Notes: generated by a model from the letters alone, not told the origin. Positions 11,942 to 24,273 are shown, counted from the stretch's first letter. The stretch: 64,000 nt of DNA from Psilocybe azurescens (GCA_023853785.1 JAJIRX010000782.1:62001-126000), one strand, 5' to 3'. A program made the numbers and translations.

Positions 11942-12969
11942 ATGATTCCAGCAGACGGCGAAATATTGTATCCTCATGTGAAACGTCTCATAGAACCCAC
12001 TGGTGAGCCTATACCATTACAAGTAAAGGCTTTTATTGACGCCATCGCGTGCTCCGAAGAAACTGAGGTTAATCAGGCCGTTAGAGTCCTGGTCGACGCG
12101 TTTGAAGGTACTTACACCAACCATTATATATTGTATGCTTATTAGAGCCCGGGCAGGTGATCCTTTCACGGAAATTCTCATGGGCGGGAATGTGGATCTG
12201 TCGCCTCTCCAGATACGTGCCAATTTACAAGCAGCCCTCATTGGTGGCGAAGTTCATGTCATCACTATTGGTCCAAGACCGGAAGATATCGTCGGTGTAG
12301 CGATATGGTTCCCCCCTGGGTCGAGCGCTTTCTCCAGGCGAGCTTTCTATCTTCGAATGTATGCGCCTCAACTAACATGATCCACATGTATTAGTAAAGA
12401 ACAACGTGCGGCGGGATGGAACCAGTTCTTGGAGTCGATTCCTGAGTCCTTACGAAAATGGTGGATAGAATACGTACGTTCTAGCTTAAACACCCCTGTA
12501 GCGCTTCTTTACGAGCGCTTATGGCGACTGCCGACAGTTCATTCCAGCCATGACTCGGCTGAGCGCCGACACTCTTGGGCCAGGTTATTCGCATGACGCA
12601 TGGCATCTGCATATATTTGGGGTCATGAAATCCCATCATCGCAAAGGTTATGGTAAAGCCCTACTTCGCCTGGCTGAAGACCAGGTGAGTCTCCTTTGAT
12701 GATCATCCTAACAATGAATTTGTTCATATCACTCGACTATCATCAGGCAAAGGAAACACACTCGCCCATTGTATTGGAGACCACCACCGATGTAGACGTA
12801 CGTTTTGGCTACTTTAGAAGGCTCCGATAGCGGCACCATGAGACTCACCGTACTTTATCAACTACAGGTTCAGATATATAAGAGACTCGGGTTTCAAGTA
12901 TGTGGAGAGACGAATATCGAGAGCGCCCAAGGGATCGCACGCATACGACTCATGTTCAAGGAGAACTAG
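11942..12969 (+). CDS. GNAT-family N-acetyltransferase
   Basis: The protein, about 230 residues, is encoded by six exons. The N-terminus (MIPADGEILYPHVKRLIEP) leads into DAFEGDPFTEILMGG, EVHVITIGPRPEDIVGVAIW, a Trp-rich segment (KWWIEYV), then AWHLHIFGVMKSHHRKGYGK with the RxxGxGKA acetyl-CoA loop, and the terminal VQIYKRLGFQV strand. This is the typical GNAT order. The family transfers acetyl from acetyl-CoA to amines; the substrate cannot be predicted. One intron begins with GC (12338-12339): the join FS-S-KEQRAAG requires it, and the decayed upstream copy has the same donor. No lesion was found. Confidence 0.85.
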
Positions 12970-14374
12970 AAAACTACAAATTACTTGGCAGCATTATATC
13001 GAAGTAGAAGTTGAAAGAAAGCGGGACTTACATTTAGTAGCTTTCTGGTTGAGTTGACGGGAATGATTGGATGGCCTGAACTTCAGGAAGTGAAACTGAA
13101 CTTGAAATTCTGAGTCCTGCTTATCTTGTCGTGTGGAAAGCACTACAATGTTCAATCTCCGGGGCCGTCTTCCACTGCGTATTCAACACACCTCAGAATC
13201 CTTCTGTGAATTCGTTTGAATTTCTCCTCAGATCCTGAGGTTGAGCAGGGTATATTGAATTGATCAGTAGGAAAAGAAGAGGTTATGTATGTGCTTGTCC
13301 CAGATATTCCAACGGCATCGTTAAATTTTTTTGTACCCCAGTTCTGGCACTCAGGATACATATTTATGTCAAGTGAAGAGACCGTGAAGGGTCACTTCAC
13401 TTGGCGTTATTAGGACCCTGAATTTTTCAGGATCTTAGCCTCAACAGACTCTCAGAGGCCCTCTTACCTTAGGTCCGTTACATACAAAGTTCTGACCCTG
13501 AACTGCGACCACATCTCATCGCCTTGATACGACATGCATTGCCTGGCGAGACAAACCCTAGTCAGAGGTTCTTCACCTTGCGAATCTTCTTCAAGCATAT
13601 ACTTAGATTTTTTAGATCTGCGTAGAGGTTGACCATGGATTCCGCGTTGTCTTTTGTACCCTGAACTCACTATGGCTTGAGCAAGTTCGGAGACACATTT
13701 GACTTCGGTCATGTCTAAACACTTATGTGTAGGGGCGCACGGGCCAGGCCGGAACGATGCTGGATATTTTGCAACAGATGATGCACGGCAAACCAGTGAT
13801 TACTCAGACGACTCCGAGAAATACCCTCTAACGCGGCATTGATGGTGTTTTTAAGACGCGCATCTCACACATCTCGCAACTCACACATCTCGCAAATGCT
13901 GAATCAATTCGAACATTCACAAGAATTTTAGAATCTGATGCTCAGTTTCGATCAGGGCTTCCAGTCATTTGTGCTACTTATAAAAAACCACGCAGAGGAT
14001 TTACTATGTCTCTGAAGGCTTTGAAGAGCTATTGAAGGGCCATAGCCATGCATCGTCACGGTATTACTCGTGCCCGTCTAAGTCGTAAGTCGGTCGTAAG
14101 ATCTTGGAGCGATCACGGAGTATTTTCTAAGGCTGTTTGATGGTTGGTCGATGGCGGATGGATGGAGTTGGATGGATGGCGTTAAGAGGCCTATCCTAGG
14201 TCTGTCCCAACTTGCCCCAACTTGCCCCCATGTAGGCTTCATAAAGGTTAATTGAGGCCTTCTGAAACGTCAACAGTGCCAAGGAGATTATAAATGTTAC
14301 GTAATGTGGTTAGTCGGGTTGGATAGCCAAGGATGGCGAGTTTCCGAAATAGCCATGTTTAGATCGACGACATC
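12970..14374. other. Gene-poor stretch with short tandem repeats
   Basis: Two minus-strand open frames (13152-13361 and 13464-13712) could be exons of one small gene, because a gtaaga donor follows the upstream one, but nothing in them is recognised. A 16-bp unit (ctcacacatctcgcaa) is repeated twice at 13864-13895. Around 14140-14190 there is imperfect gatggatgg-type repetition. Confidence 0.4.
13864..13895. repeat. Two tandem copies of a 16-bp unit
   Basis: Perfect direct repeat of ctcacacatctcgcaa at 13864-13879 and 13880-13895, in non-coding sequence. Confidence 0.9.
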
Positions 14375-14569
14375 TGTAGCGGTCTGGGTTTCCCGCTACT
14401 ATATAAGTCCACGGCCGCCCCAGGAAACATGTACTGGAGTAACGGGTGTGACGATCTGAAAGTTGTAACGTCGAAGCCTGACTTGGTTCAGACTTATCTC
14501 GGGACAGATAGTCCAACGGTTGTGCCGTGTGCAATTCCGGCATGTTCCATTTTAGGCAGAAACGTTACA
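14375..14569. repeat. 195-bp direct repeat, copy A
   Basis: Base-for-base identical by eye to 14655-14849, offset 280 bp. It begins with a small inverted repeat (gtagcgg...ccgctac), directly followed by a TATATAAG TATA-like box at about 14400. It reads open for 60 or more codons, but the protein reading (LYKSTAAPGNMYWSNGCDD...) matches nothing known to me. Confidence 0.95.
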
Positions 14570-14654
14570 TTTGGTGGAACAAGAGCGAATGCGTTCGAAC
14601 CACGGCAAACGAGAATGTTTGTGATTGACCCATGCCTCAATCAGGATGGGGGTA

Positions 14655-14849
14655 TGTAGCGGTCTGGGTTTCCCGCTACTATATAAGTCCACGGCCGCCC
14701 CAGGAAACATGTACTGGAGTAACGGGTGTGACGATCTGAAAGTTGTAACGTCGAAGCCTGACTTGGTTCAGACTTATCTCGGGACAGATAGTCCAACGGT
14801 TGTGCCGTGTGCAATTCCGGCATGTTCCATTTTAGGCAGAAACGTTACA
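14655..14849. repeat. 195-bp direct repeat, copy B
   Basis: Exact second copy of 14375-14569, separated from it by 85 bp of unique sequence. It carries the same hairpin and TATA-like box (about 14680). About 370 bp separate its end from the start of the downstream membrane protein gene. Confidence 0.95.
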
Positions 14850-15222
14850 ACATCCGACGTCCTATCTTTGCATCGATTCCTTCCACGCTGCATGCCGCGC
14901 GTCCAAAAACAGGTTCATACACTGTCTGCCTTTGAGAGGCTATGTTGGCATCAATCAAAGAATGCTCTAAGCATGCTTGTTGTCTGGCATTCAAACTTTT
15001 ACCTACGCTTCCCACCGTTTACCACATCCTTGTACTCATCGCTTGTCCCAAGCGCAGAGTGGTGCTGAATAGCAGCACCCAAGCCACGAGGCGTGCAAGC
15101 AGTATCCACTCCTTACTGATCCGTTTCCGACCCTGTTCTGACATACCCCATTTAAGGCCGCCAGCCCACTTTTTGTTTCCCTTTTGTTGCAGTGACCTCC
15201 TCCTCAGCCAAATTCGGCTCGC

Positions 15223-18200
15223 ATGCAGAGCTCACGCTTGTCTTCCGACTCTTCTCCTCTCATCCAGGGGCCTAACACATCCATGGGGTCTGACGCCACT
15301 AATGTCTCTTCGCAGTACAGTACACCAGTTGACGAAGCCGGTTTCAAGGCACCTTTGACGCTATCACCAAACCGTCGTACACAGAGCGACTGGAGCAATA
15401 AACCGGCGGATCAGGTGGAAGAGCCAGTGCCGAAGTTGGCATATGAAGTGGTAAGAAACTTGACTCTATCTAGGAAACGCCGAATACTGATTTCTAGTCT
15501 GGATATAATGAGGATTCGACAAATCCCCTTCTATCCAAGGAGAAACTCGACAGTGACCCTCAGGCTGATGAGAATCACGTTCAATTTGCTACTTATAGAC
15601 CCGACAAGTTACGAGATCCTGTGTCAGGTAAGTTCTGCAGGGAAAATGTCGCTATCTCGTTGATCGTTGCCATACAGGTATCCCATCCAGCCCAAACGAT
15701 CAACCTGGTCGTAAATTCTTTGTCCCGTTACCGTTGAGAGTCTATTTCTGGATCCCTCTCGTCGTTTTTCTGGTACTGGGCGCAATTGGATTGGAAGTAG
15801 CTCTACATTTCAGTAACAAAAACCAAGGTAAGTTGCGTGCGTTTGCTTTTATACGGCAACTTTAACCTCCGCGGACAGGATGGCCCTCCAAACAATCCGA
15901 AAATGCCTCCAATGCTATGCATTATGTCTATGTACGATTCTGTTCTCTGTTCTTTTGGAAATATTTAGTACTGACAGCCAACCTTTTAGACCCTGCCTCC
16001 GGTTATCGTCGCTGCTGTCGTAATTCGCCATTTTTCTCAAAATATTTCGTGTGATGCATACTCACTAATCTAAAGGTCGTAGCTATGTGGGCATGGACAG
16101 ATATCGAAATCAAAAAATCCAGGTCTGTCTTACTACCATCCTCAAAGTACTTCTTTCATGCACCGACTGATCTCCCCTTTAAGCCCTACGTTGATTTGGT
16201 GCACGGAAACTCGCCTCCTCATCGCAGTTTATTGCTGGACTACACCAGGCAGAAGTAAGCCTCCTGTCATTGCCGTTTGTACTTTTGTTGACTGTATATC
16301 CCGTTAGCAATTTCCTGGTATGGACTCAGGCTGCGTCCAATAAGCACTACCTAGTAGCTCTTGCGACACTGATGGTTCTGATGACCTTGAGCTTCCAACC
16401 CCTTGCCTCTGCTCTACTCGTTGTCAAAGACACGTGGACAGAGATACCAAGTTCGTTGCCTACTGAGAATATTAAATATACGCTGATGAGATGACGACAG
16501 ATGTGAACACGAAGAATATTCAAGCCATCTCCCTGAACCAAAATTTGCAGTTTAACGATCTGTCATGTACGTTTGTGCAGTAAAACTCCAAATCACCGTG
16601 GTATTAATATTGGCCCTGATTGTAGCTTTCCTTGCCGCTGCAGGCTACGCAGGTGCTTCAGTTCTCTATGACTTGGCTCCACCGCCATTCGTTCGACTCC
16701 CTTATACCGTTGCTGAGTTCACCGTGAGTGCTTTGTGCTAATTTTCATGGTAATTCTGGACACATATTAATCCAAACCTAGCTTCCGACAGTGGTCTCGA
16801 ACGGAACTGTCTTTGCCAATACAAATGCGATCAAGAGTAATACTAACTGCCAGGCTGCTCAGGTAAGTTTCGATGTTATAAATAGATTAATACCGGTCGA
16901 TGAACCAATGTTAGGTGCAAATGACCCAAACAGATCCAGGAAGGTGGACGAACACCGCTTCACTGAACGACTGTTCAATAACCTTCAGCGTAGTCAACAC
17001 AACTGACACGTTGTTTGGTAAAGTGCCTCACTCGACTTTTTGTGACCTGTGTTAACTGCTATGCCCTAACTAGGTACTGACACGCCAAGCTGCACCTCGT
17101 CTTCTACTCCTGACCAATTTAGTCAGGTCGCCTTCTGGTTCTTCTCGTAAGTTTTCTCAATGCACGCGAACATCCTCAAACTCACGTCTCTTCAAGATAT
17201 GTCCCTTTCGCCCAAGCCTCGGTCACTTTCTGCTCCCCTACGATCGAATTACGGGAGGTCAATGTCGGAGTCGATGTGGGCACTGGGAACGTGACCCAAC
17301 TATCAGACATACGCCAATTCTCTTCGAGCTCCAATTTCTCCTCCCTTTCAGCCAATGTCACGGGGGCACCCTTGAACGGGCGTGCTTATAATGGCATCAA
17401 ATTCCAATTGAACACTCCGGATCAGTTCATCCTAGCAAGAGAGAATGCAACGCAGCTTCAATTGCCAGCTAGCATCTACCAGGCGGCGGTCAAGAGTCCT
17501 CAGGGATACGTGGGAAGCTTCGAAGCTGGAACTTTCCACATCCTTTCTGATCAAGTCTATGTGCGTCAATCCTGTTTTGTGGGTATTTTATTTATTCAAT
17601 TGTTCTGGGCTGGCAGAGTATATATCTAGCGCTCATTGCCCGACAAGTGTACTACCTCCCCGACAATGAAGACTTAACTGTTCTCGTTAGGACGTTCAGG
17701 AAGCATGTATGGATCAGGTACGCCTTCTTTGATCCTGAAGCCTCAATATGACCGACTGCTGAAATTATGGATGTTTGTTCTACCAAAAGTGATGTAGCGG
17801 CACATCTACTCGCCGTCGCCATGTTGATTCTCGCGCTCTTTGGAACCCTCGTCCATCTGTTCCACCGAGAAGACCGTCGAAACCTCCGCTTGAAGCACGA
17901 GCCCGGGACCATCGCCTCTGCAGTCTCTATCGGAGCATCAACAGGCGTCGGAAATGTCCTTGCCAACCGACATGGTGAAGAGGAAATGAAGGAAGCGCTG
18001 CGAGATTTGAAGTTCCGCATTGACACGGACACGATGAAGATCGTCATGGAGGGCGAGCCAGGCTATGAGACAGCAAAGAATATTACCACGCCAATGACAA
18101 GGAGAAGGTCTATCTTCGAAGTCTTGCAACGGAGTAGGCCAGTTAGAACATTTTCGGGGAATGAGCAAAGCGGGACTCCAACGGCACTCAGTCCGACGAG

Positions 18201-18243
18201 TCCAAAGAGTCCACATCTGCCTAAGGAGGCAGATATGGCTTAG
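15223..18243 (+). CDS. Multi-pass membrane protein, DUF3433-like
   Basis: A large gene with about 14 short introns. The N-terminus is a long polar, Ser-rich cytosolic segment (MQSSRLSSDSSPLIQGPN...). Membrane segments follow: RVYFWIPLVVFLVLGAIGLE, VIVAAVVVAMWAW, LVALATLMVLMTLSFQPLA and, near the C-terminus, LLAVAMLILALFGTLVHLF. Between them is a large extracytoplasmic part with many N-glycosylation-type sites (NGT, NVT, NFS). The loop PYVDLVHGNSPPHRSLLLDY resembles the DUF3433 signature of fungal membrane proteins; function unknown. The C-terminal tail is charged and ends with Ser-Pro repeats, suggesting phosphorylation. Junctions checked are in phase. Start chosen at the first ATG of the open first exon. 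Confidence 0.78.
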
Positions 18244-18912
18244 CGCTGCATTGAATGACGTGCCATTAGAACTATTTACGAGCGCTTAATGACATTTCTC
18301 CTTACGTCTATCACGAAATTTTCAATGTTCTGAGAACGTATGGTCCTTTGAATAATATATATTATTAAGTTTTCCAGCCGTTCCCAGTCAACACCAAACC
18401 CATCTGGGAGAATTATATAGTTTCAGTCGGCGATCTACAACGATGTGCAACGCATTCAACATGGAAAATTTGATGAAATCTGACGTCTATCACTATAGGA
18501 ACTTGAACATGGCCATAATCGAGGGCGTGTGGACAGGCATAGATCCAATGGCAAGTCTTACGTCGATCCCTTGAATAAACAAACAAATCTCTGTCCTTCA
18601 GAGCGGGTAAAATTTCGCATTAGGAGTGAAAGTAAAGATTTGTGTAGAGGGTACAATGTCATGAGTGGGTAATGTGTAATCCAGGAATAGGCGTGTGGAA
18701 GACGATACAAATGCAAGATAAATTACAAGAAAAAAAGCGTGGGGTTAAAAATGGACTAGGATGCCGGAGCTGAAAGTTCGAGATGGTACAAAATAAAATG
18801 GAGAAACAAACATCGCAGAGCAATGAGAAAGGCAGAGGCCGGAGGGTGGAACAAACAGAGCTAGGGGCGCGTGGTGGTACAGTTCCTCGACGCTTGATGC
18901 TCAGACATAGGC
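18244..18912. other. Convergent intergenic region
   Basis: Between the stops of the DUF3433-like gene (plus) and SIN1/AVO1 (minus). It contains a self-complementary ataatatatattatt motif near 18350-18366. No gene is seen. Confidence 0.5.
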
Positions 18913-21836
18913 TTAAACGATTTGTCGACTCCTCCGTTGCTTGCTGATGGTCCCTGAACGTTCAACGGCTGCTTTAAGGTTCTTGATATTTTGAACAATT
19001 TCAGCTAATGAATGAATCAAATCAAATTAGTTTACAATAATCTGTTATAAACTTTCAGAGCAAGTGTACATGCCTGCAAGCTTGGGACTCTCCGCCTCAA
19101 AATCATACCGCTTGTTCCCTGCTCCCCTGTTGAGTATGATTTTGAAGATAGACGACGTCTTCGTCGACTGTTGGCAGTCTGCGATGCTCTTGATGTGGTA
19201 CGACGAGGTCTTGCCGCTGTCGAATACTGCCCTAGCTTTGTTGGTGGACGGCATGATCTGATGCGATGCGAAGGGGTTAGCCATGATTTTAGATGTTGTG
19301 GGGATACGCACGTGTATGTATACACCATCAATAGCCAGAGTGCGTTCCTGTCGCGTAACGAGCATCGGCACCTTCCGATAGATGGTGTATTTCTGAAAGG
19401 TTCCCATGTTGTTAGTCGAAATCAAAGATTCAGAATAATATCATGCTCGCCTTGTAAGCAGTTGTATAATCCAAAGCCGCCGACACTTGCTGCTCAGTAG
19501 TCTCATTAGGCTTAAAGATAGAGGCTGGTAAAATCCACCTGAATAAAGTTCTGCAACAGGATAGGAAACAAAAATAGCATACCATTAGGATCCGTGGTCC
19601 TTCCAACGCCCCTCAAAGGAACAGCAGACATAAATGGCAGCATACTCCGCTTCACGAGCAGAAGCTCCGTTTTGCCTTGCAAGCTGGCCACGGTCCTATC
19701 CAGTGGAATGATGATGCTCTTGTCTGCGAGTAGAAGAGCGTACTCGCTTGGGTTTTCGATTTTCCTTTTACGGCAAACCATCTCCAACGCCTCTTGCAAA
19801 TACATTCCCGCGGATCTAGAGTGGATGTGAGCATCATGAGCATCATAACAAAGGCGATGATAATGGCCAAAATTGGACTTACACCTCGATGGTTGATGAG
19901 ATATGTACAACATCTGCATGATCGGCAACTCGGATGCGCAGAAAGATTTGAGGGCCATGACTTTGTGATGGTCCCATCGATGTTGATAGGACAGATCCAA
20001 GGGTAGATCCATACGCTGCACTTGCAGGCACTGTTGAGGGTGCATTGGGTACATTGAGTTTCTCCGGTTTCCGTGGTGCAGACGTTCTTGAAGGACGACG
20101 TTGGATCTTGCTCTCCAATACCTGGTTTTGTTGGGCTGAAAAATGTCAAACCGTTAGTCTCCAGCGACAGGTATGATCCAGAACACCCTACTTTGAGTTG
20201 GAGTGGCTTCCAGAACCGCGTAAGCATCCGCATTGAACTTGACGACCTTGCCCATCCGGTCGGGTGCTATTACACAAATAGTCAACATCCAATTCAAAAC
20301 ATCAGAAAAAAAAAGAAGTCACTGACGCGGAAAATCATCATCAACTTCGCCGTCGTCTTCTGCTATTCGAAGGATCCATCCAACCGCCGAGAGTTTCGTT
20401 AACCATTTCGGGTCATCCTCATTGAGACCTTCGTCCAATTTGGGCAGCCATCCTTCTTCCCAGTAGGACCATAACGCGAAACCAATGACCTCTTCGACTG
20501 TCGCGTCGCGTTTCACATTGAGATCCATAGCCCTGCCGCGCGGTTGTTTGGCGTGAGGGAAATACACTTGAACATTCGTCGACGCCGATTCGCCTCGCCC
20601 AGAAATAGAGGCATACATCTCTGAGAACGGGTTGGATGAACTGCCTGAGGAGGCAAGCATCGATGTCAGGCTCGATTTGAGAGGCTTGAGAGGCGCGACT
20701 TTCTTCCTAGCAAACATGCTGTCAAAGCTAGATAGTTGGCCTGATGGAGAGGGGCGTGGACCGATGTAGTCGATGTACTGTCGCCTCTGGTCCTAGACGT
20801 CGTGACAGCCCCTTCAGGGCGCCTCTGCCGTCGTCCGGCATTTTCTGAGACTGGGCTCAATCGCGGCCGCAAACGGTTGTTTATTTGTGAAGATGATATG
20901 GGTACCGATGTGCTGGGATTTGAATTGACACCAGAAGAAAAGACTGAGTTTCCATCCGAGGCACTGTCGGACGTGGGGGGTACCCGCGAGGCTGCGAATA
21001 CCCTGGACAGTTGATGAGAGGTGAGTGCTATTAAAGAGATAGTGGTGCTTACGGGTCGAATTCGTCTCCTTCATCCATGCTCTCTGCTGCCTTTGCCCCG
21101 ACCTCATCGTCTGAAGAGTCCTCGATGATCACCGGTACTTCACCCTCGTCCTCCGAAGATGTGTCAAAGCTAAGGTTTTTAGGAGGGGTTCCCTCGCCAT
21201 GGCACCACCAGGGCCCCTTCGTGCAGCCATCCGCACGCGTCGTCTAGCCTCCATCTCCGCAGCGCCCTTGAACTTGGGGATGAACTGAACGACCTTTGCG
21301 ACTGGCACCTCCTCTGGGGCCGTCGCCTGATGTATTTGAACAGTGGGTTCTGGAGAGTTCTCGCCGTCTGAATCCTCAATTTTTATCCAGCTTTCGCCTC
21401 CGGGGTCTGATTGGGTGAGTGTTTTTACGATTGGGACCGTTTCACTCAAGGCTTCCTGTACTGGGGCACCGCCTGACACGAAGTTCTTCATGTCGACTTG
21501 CTGGGGTGTAAGGGACATGCGTTTTGAGGTTGACGCCCGTTTGGCGCTTACACGCATCCCCAGACCTCCTGTACGGCCTCCCATAATGGTTTGGGTGTGC
21601 TTCAGCCGAGCCCCGGGCAACCCCAGAGGCCTTTCTTGTTCATCTTCGCTCAAATTGGGACTTGCGGGCAGAACCAGTTCTGGCCATCGTTCAGAATCTG
21701 CCAACGAGGCTGCAAGAATGTATGGATTTGACTGGTAGGAAGGGTCGAGAGAAATAATACGTGGACCATATGGATCATCCACGTCCCGCAGATATGACAG
21801 CCGTAGACTGTGAATAAGAAAACTAGAGGAATTCAT
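18913..21836 (-). CDS. Sin1/AVO1, TORC2 subunit (CRIM and PH domains)
   Basis: The protein is a core subunit of target-of-rapamycin complex 2, which recruits AGC kinase substrates and membranes. The N-terminus reads FLIHSLRLSYLRDVDDPYGP, RIISLDPS, typical of fungal Sin1. A long acidic, Ser-rich linker follows, then the CRIM domain (NPFSEMYASISGRGE; MDLNVKRDATVEEVIGFALW; EEGWLPKLDEGLNEDDPKWL; WILRIAEDDGEVDDDFP). Next come a Ras-binding-like segment (IFLRIRVADHADVVHISSTI) and a C-terminal PH domain (YKKYTIYRKVPMLVTRQERT through KRYDFEAESPKLAAEIVQNI). The family is usually 800-900 residues in basidiomycetes, and this fits. Introns checked are in phase. About 400 bp separate it from the divergent AMID-like gene. 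Confidence 0.9.
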
Positions 21837-22235
21837 AGGGTGTGAGTTAGTTGTACTGATAGAGAAATAAATAGAGGAATCCTACTCTGTATCACTGATC
21901 AAGGACATGGCTCATATCGACTACCACGTCTTGTCAAACATAGTTGAGTCAAGGGAAATGATCATCCAGAGAAGGTGTGCATGCATGAGAAATAAATTCC
22001 TAATTAGGCAATGACTCCCATTGAGACGCAAATACGGCCTTGTCCGTTACAACCATCGAACAGATGGGAACAGTATCTCTTGTCAAATGTTGATCTTTCT
22101 CTGTGTCTAACATAGCAGTCCCTGTCACCCCCGGTCCAAAGAGCAATGTCTTTAGATAGAGTGGGTATAGATACACCAGTATCATGTTCCTGATGTCGCA
22201 TCCCCCTCCTCTATCTGTACTTCGCAAGTATCACT
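21837..22235. promoter_or_regulatory. Shared upstream region of the divergent SIN1 and AMID-like genes
   Basis: About 400 bp between two divergent starts, so it must hold both promoters. No clear TATA box or named operator was recognised. Confidence 0.4.
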
Positions 22236-23661
22236 ATGATTTCTGAGAAATCATCTAATGTGAAGACCGTCGTGGTTGTTGGAGGAGGCGTGGCAGGTGC
22301 AGAGGGTAAGCGTCATATCTTAACCCAAACGTCACGTTTAACTCAACAGCCATCATCAGTTGTTCGTGGACTATCCTCCAGGTTGAACCCGGAAAAACAC
22401 AGACTCGTTCTGATCACCTCTCGACCCCGGTACACGTTTCTGCCCGCTTCTCTTAGGCTTCTGGCTAGTCAGGATACGCCGCTGGGCTCGGTTTTCATGT
22501 CTTACAGTACCGTTTTTGGCAAGTTTCCGGGTGAAATCAAGATCGGTACTGTTACGTCAATTGAAGAAAATAAGGATCCAGCATTCAAGCGAGGCGGATT
22601 CATCGTAATGAAAGGCGACGAAAAAATTCTTTATGATGTTGTTGTGGTCGCCACCGGTTCCAAATGGGACGGTCACCTCGCCTTTCCAGACGACGAGGAA
22701 GGGTTCAAAGCACACGTTAAATCGTGGCAGAAGAAGATCCGTGACGCTGATAATATTGTCGTTGCTGGAGGAGGCGCGGTCGGTATAGGTGATTCGACCT
22801 CTTAAAATTAACCAGGCGCATCTAACTCGTAGTTCAGAGATGTCGGGAGAAATAAAAGATGCTTATCCTGCAAGTCTATCTTTTTGTTCTAAACCACTTT
22901 ATCTAATGACTTCAATAATTCAGACGAAAAGCATCACAATCGTTCACGCCAATCGTCTCCTTTTAGGAGACATGTATCCGGACAAGTTCCGTAACGATAT
23001 CGAGACACGCCTTCGCCTTCGAGGTGTAAACATAATTTTTAATGACACCATCGAAGGAACTCCAAATCCTCATGCCCCTCTCAAAACAGGGAACGGAATT
23101 TCCCTTCCCTGCGATTTACTGGTCTGCTCTTCCATTAAAGTTACGTCGATAATTATACTGACTCTCAGTCATATCCTAGGTTCTGGCACGCGGAGGACGA
23201 CCTAATACATCGCTTCTCAAATATCTTCGCCCCAATGTCTTATCAGATCGAGGATACATCAGAGTAAGACCAACATTACAAATAGATCGTCACCCCAACA
23301 TGTTCGCTCTCGGCGATGTTATCGACTGGCCAGAAGCCAAGCAACTCACTAAAATATCCATGGGCCATACCGCGGTCGTCATCGCCAACGTCATGAGCTA
23401 CCTAGGCGGCAAAGCGCCGAAAAAGACCTACACCAAAAGCCCAGAAATCCTGTCAATAAGCAATGGAAGAGTGAGTGGATAACATATTCTGTTTGACAAG
23501 GCTGACCGACACGTTCGTAGACCGGAGGGGCTTCCTACGTAGGCTTGTTGTGGGGTCTTACGTTTGGCAACTATTTTACAAAACTTGTCAAGTCAGACGA
23601 CTTGATGGTTGGCTTTGTCCGCAAGGCCATGGGGCTGGGTCAAGAATGTGAGAAGGACTGA
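22236..23661 (+). CDS. AMID/FSP1-like FAD-dependent NAD(P)H oxidoreductase
   Basis: A pyridine nucleotide-disulfide oxidoreductase-fold flavoprotein of the AIF/AMID type. The first exon gives the FAD-binding TVVVVGGGVAGAE; the next gives VVRGLSSRLNPEKHRLVLIT and RYTFLPASLRLL. DVVVVATGSKWDG and NIVVAGGGAVGIE (second Rossmann motif, NAD(P)H) follow, then ITIVHANRLL. NMFALGDVIDW is the conserved GD motif that contacts FAD, and the end reads GLLWGLTFGNYFTK. Family members reduce quinones and act in NADH oxidation or lipid protection; the substrate here is not predictable. Exons join in phase, including one GC-AG intron at 22870 (join YPTKSITIV). No lesion was seen. Confidence 0.87.
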
Positions 23662-23835
23662 AAATATGCCACCTGTGGGTTCAATCACCTTCATTTAGTG
23701 TTACATATGTGCTATGGACACCTTTCAGACATTGGTTATGACAGGACATCTGACGACAGACAAAGATTTAATATGCTTCTTATTACTTAGTGTAGCTTTC
23801 GTGTATTCATCTTATCTCAGAACAATAATAGGATC

Positions 23836-24071
23836 TACTGTACCATTTCCTTCAATTCGGCAGTGACGCGTCACGGTGCCCTTCAAAGCGCCGAAAACGA
23901 GCAGATGTCACGGTAAAAGTCATGTATTTTGGCCAGTTTTCACTATTTTTTGGCTCCTTTGGCGCTTTTAACATCATTTTACTGCCATATATGGTAATTT
24001 TCCGAAACTAAAAGTTCGTCAGACGTGTCACGGGTCACGGTGCCTGCCGAATTGAATGAAATGGTACAGTA
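23836..24071. mobile_element. MITE-like non-autonomous DNA transposon with 28-bp inverted termini
   Basis: The left end (23836-23863) and the reverse complement of the right end (24044-24071) match at 27 of 28 bases; both begin tactgtaccatttc. If the outer TA is counted as target-site duplication, the element itself begins CTGTACC and is flanked by TA, as for Tc1/mariner-type elements. Inside are further nested inverted segments (aaagcgccgaaaa near 23885; ttttggcgct-type near 23955) and a near-palindrome (ttactgccatatatggtaa). There is no coding capacity in 236 bp, so any transposase is supplied elsewhere. Confidence 0.82.
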
Positions 24072-24188
24072 TTCTTTCACCTCACTTAAGTAGTAGATCA
24101 TTTCATTGTGGTGCCAACATAGAATTTTTTCAGGCTGATAAATTTATATTTTGACATTTTAATATTTGTAAAAGATAAGTAATTATAT

Positions 24189-24273
24189 GGGCACATGGTG
24201 TAGTTGGTTATCACGCTCGCTTAGCATTATAATGGTTTGCGAGAGGTGTTGGGTTCAATTCCCAATGCGTCCA
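24189..24273 (+). tRNA. tRNA-Ala (anticodon AGC) with a short intron
   Basis: The sequence folds as a full cloverleaf. The acceptor stem GGGCACA pairs with TGCGTCC, with G3-T70, the alanine identity wobble, and one A-C mismatch at pair 5-68. The D arm is followed by the anticodon stem CTCGC/GCGAG with loop TTAGCA plus an insertion, then a T arm with GGTTCAATTCC and discriminator A. The extra bases (about 11 nt, ttataatggtt) sit after position 37, the normal eukaryotic tRNA intron site. The T-rich tract after the gene serves as a Pol III stop. Confidence 0.92.

Noticed and set aside
13864..13895. CRISPR-like repeat
   Set aside because: Only two adjacent copies without spacers, in a fungal genome.
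14310..14823. Two near-identical minus-strand frames
   Set aside because: They are only the reverse reading of the 195-bp direct repeat.
20802..21738. Plus-strand frames within Sin1
   Set aside because: Shadows; the minus strand carries the conserved Sin1 domains.
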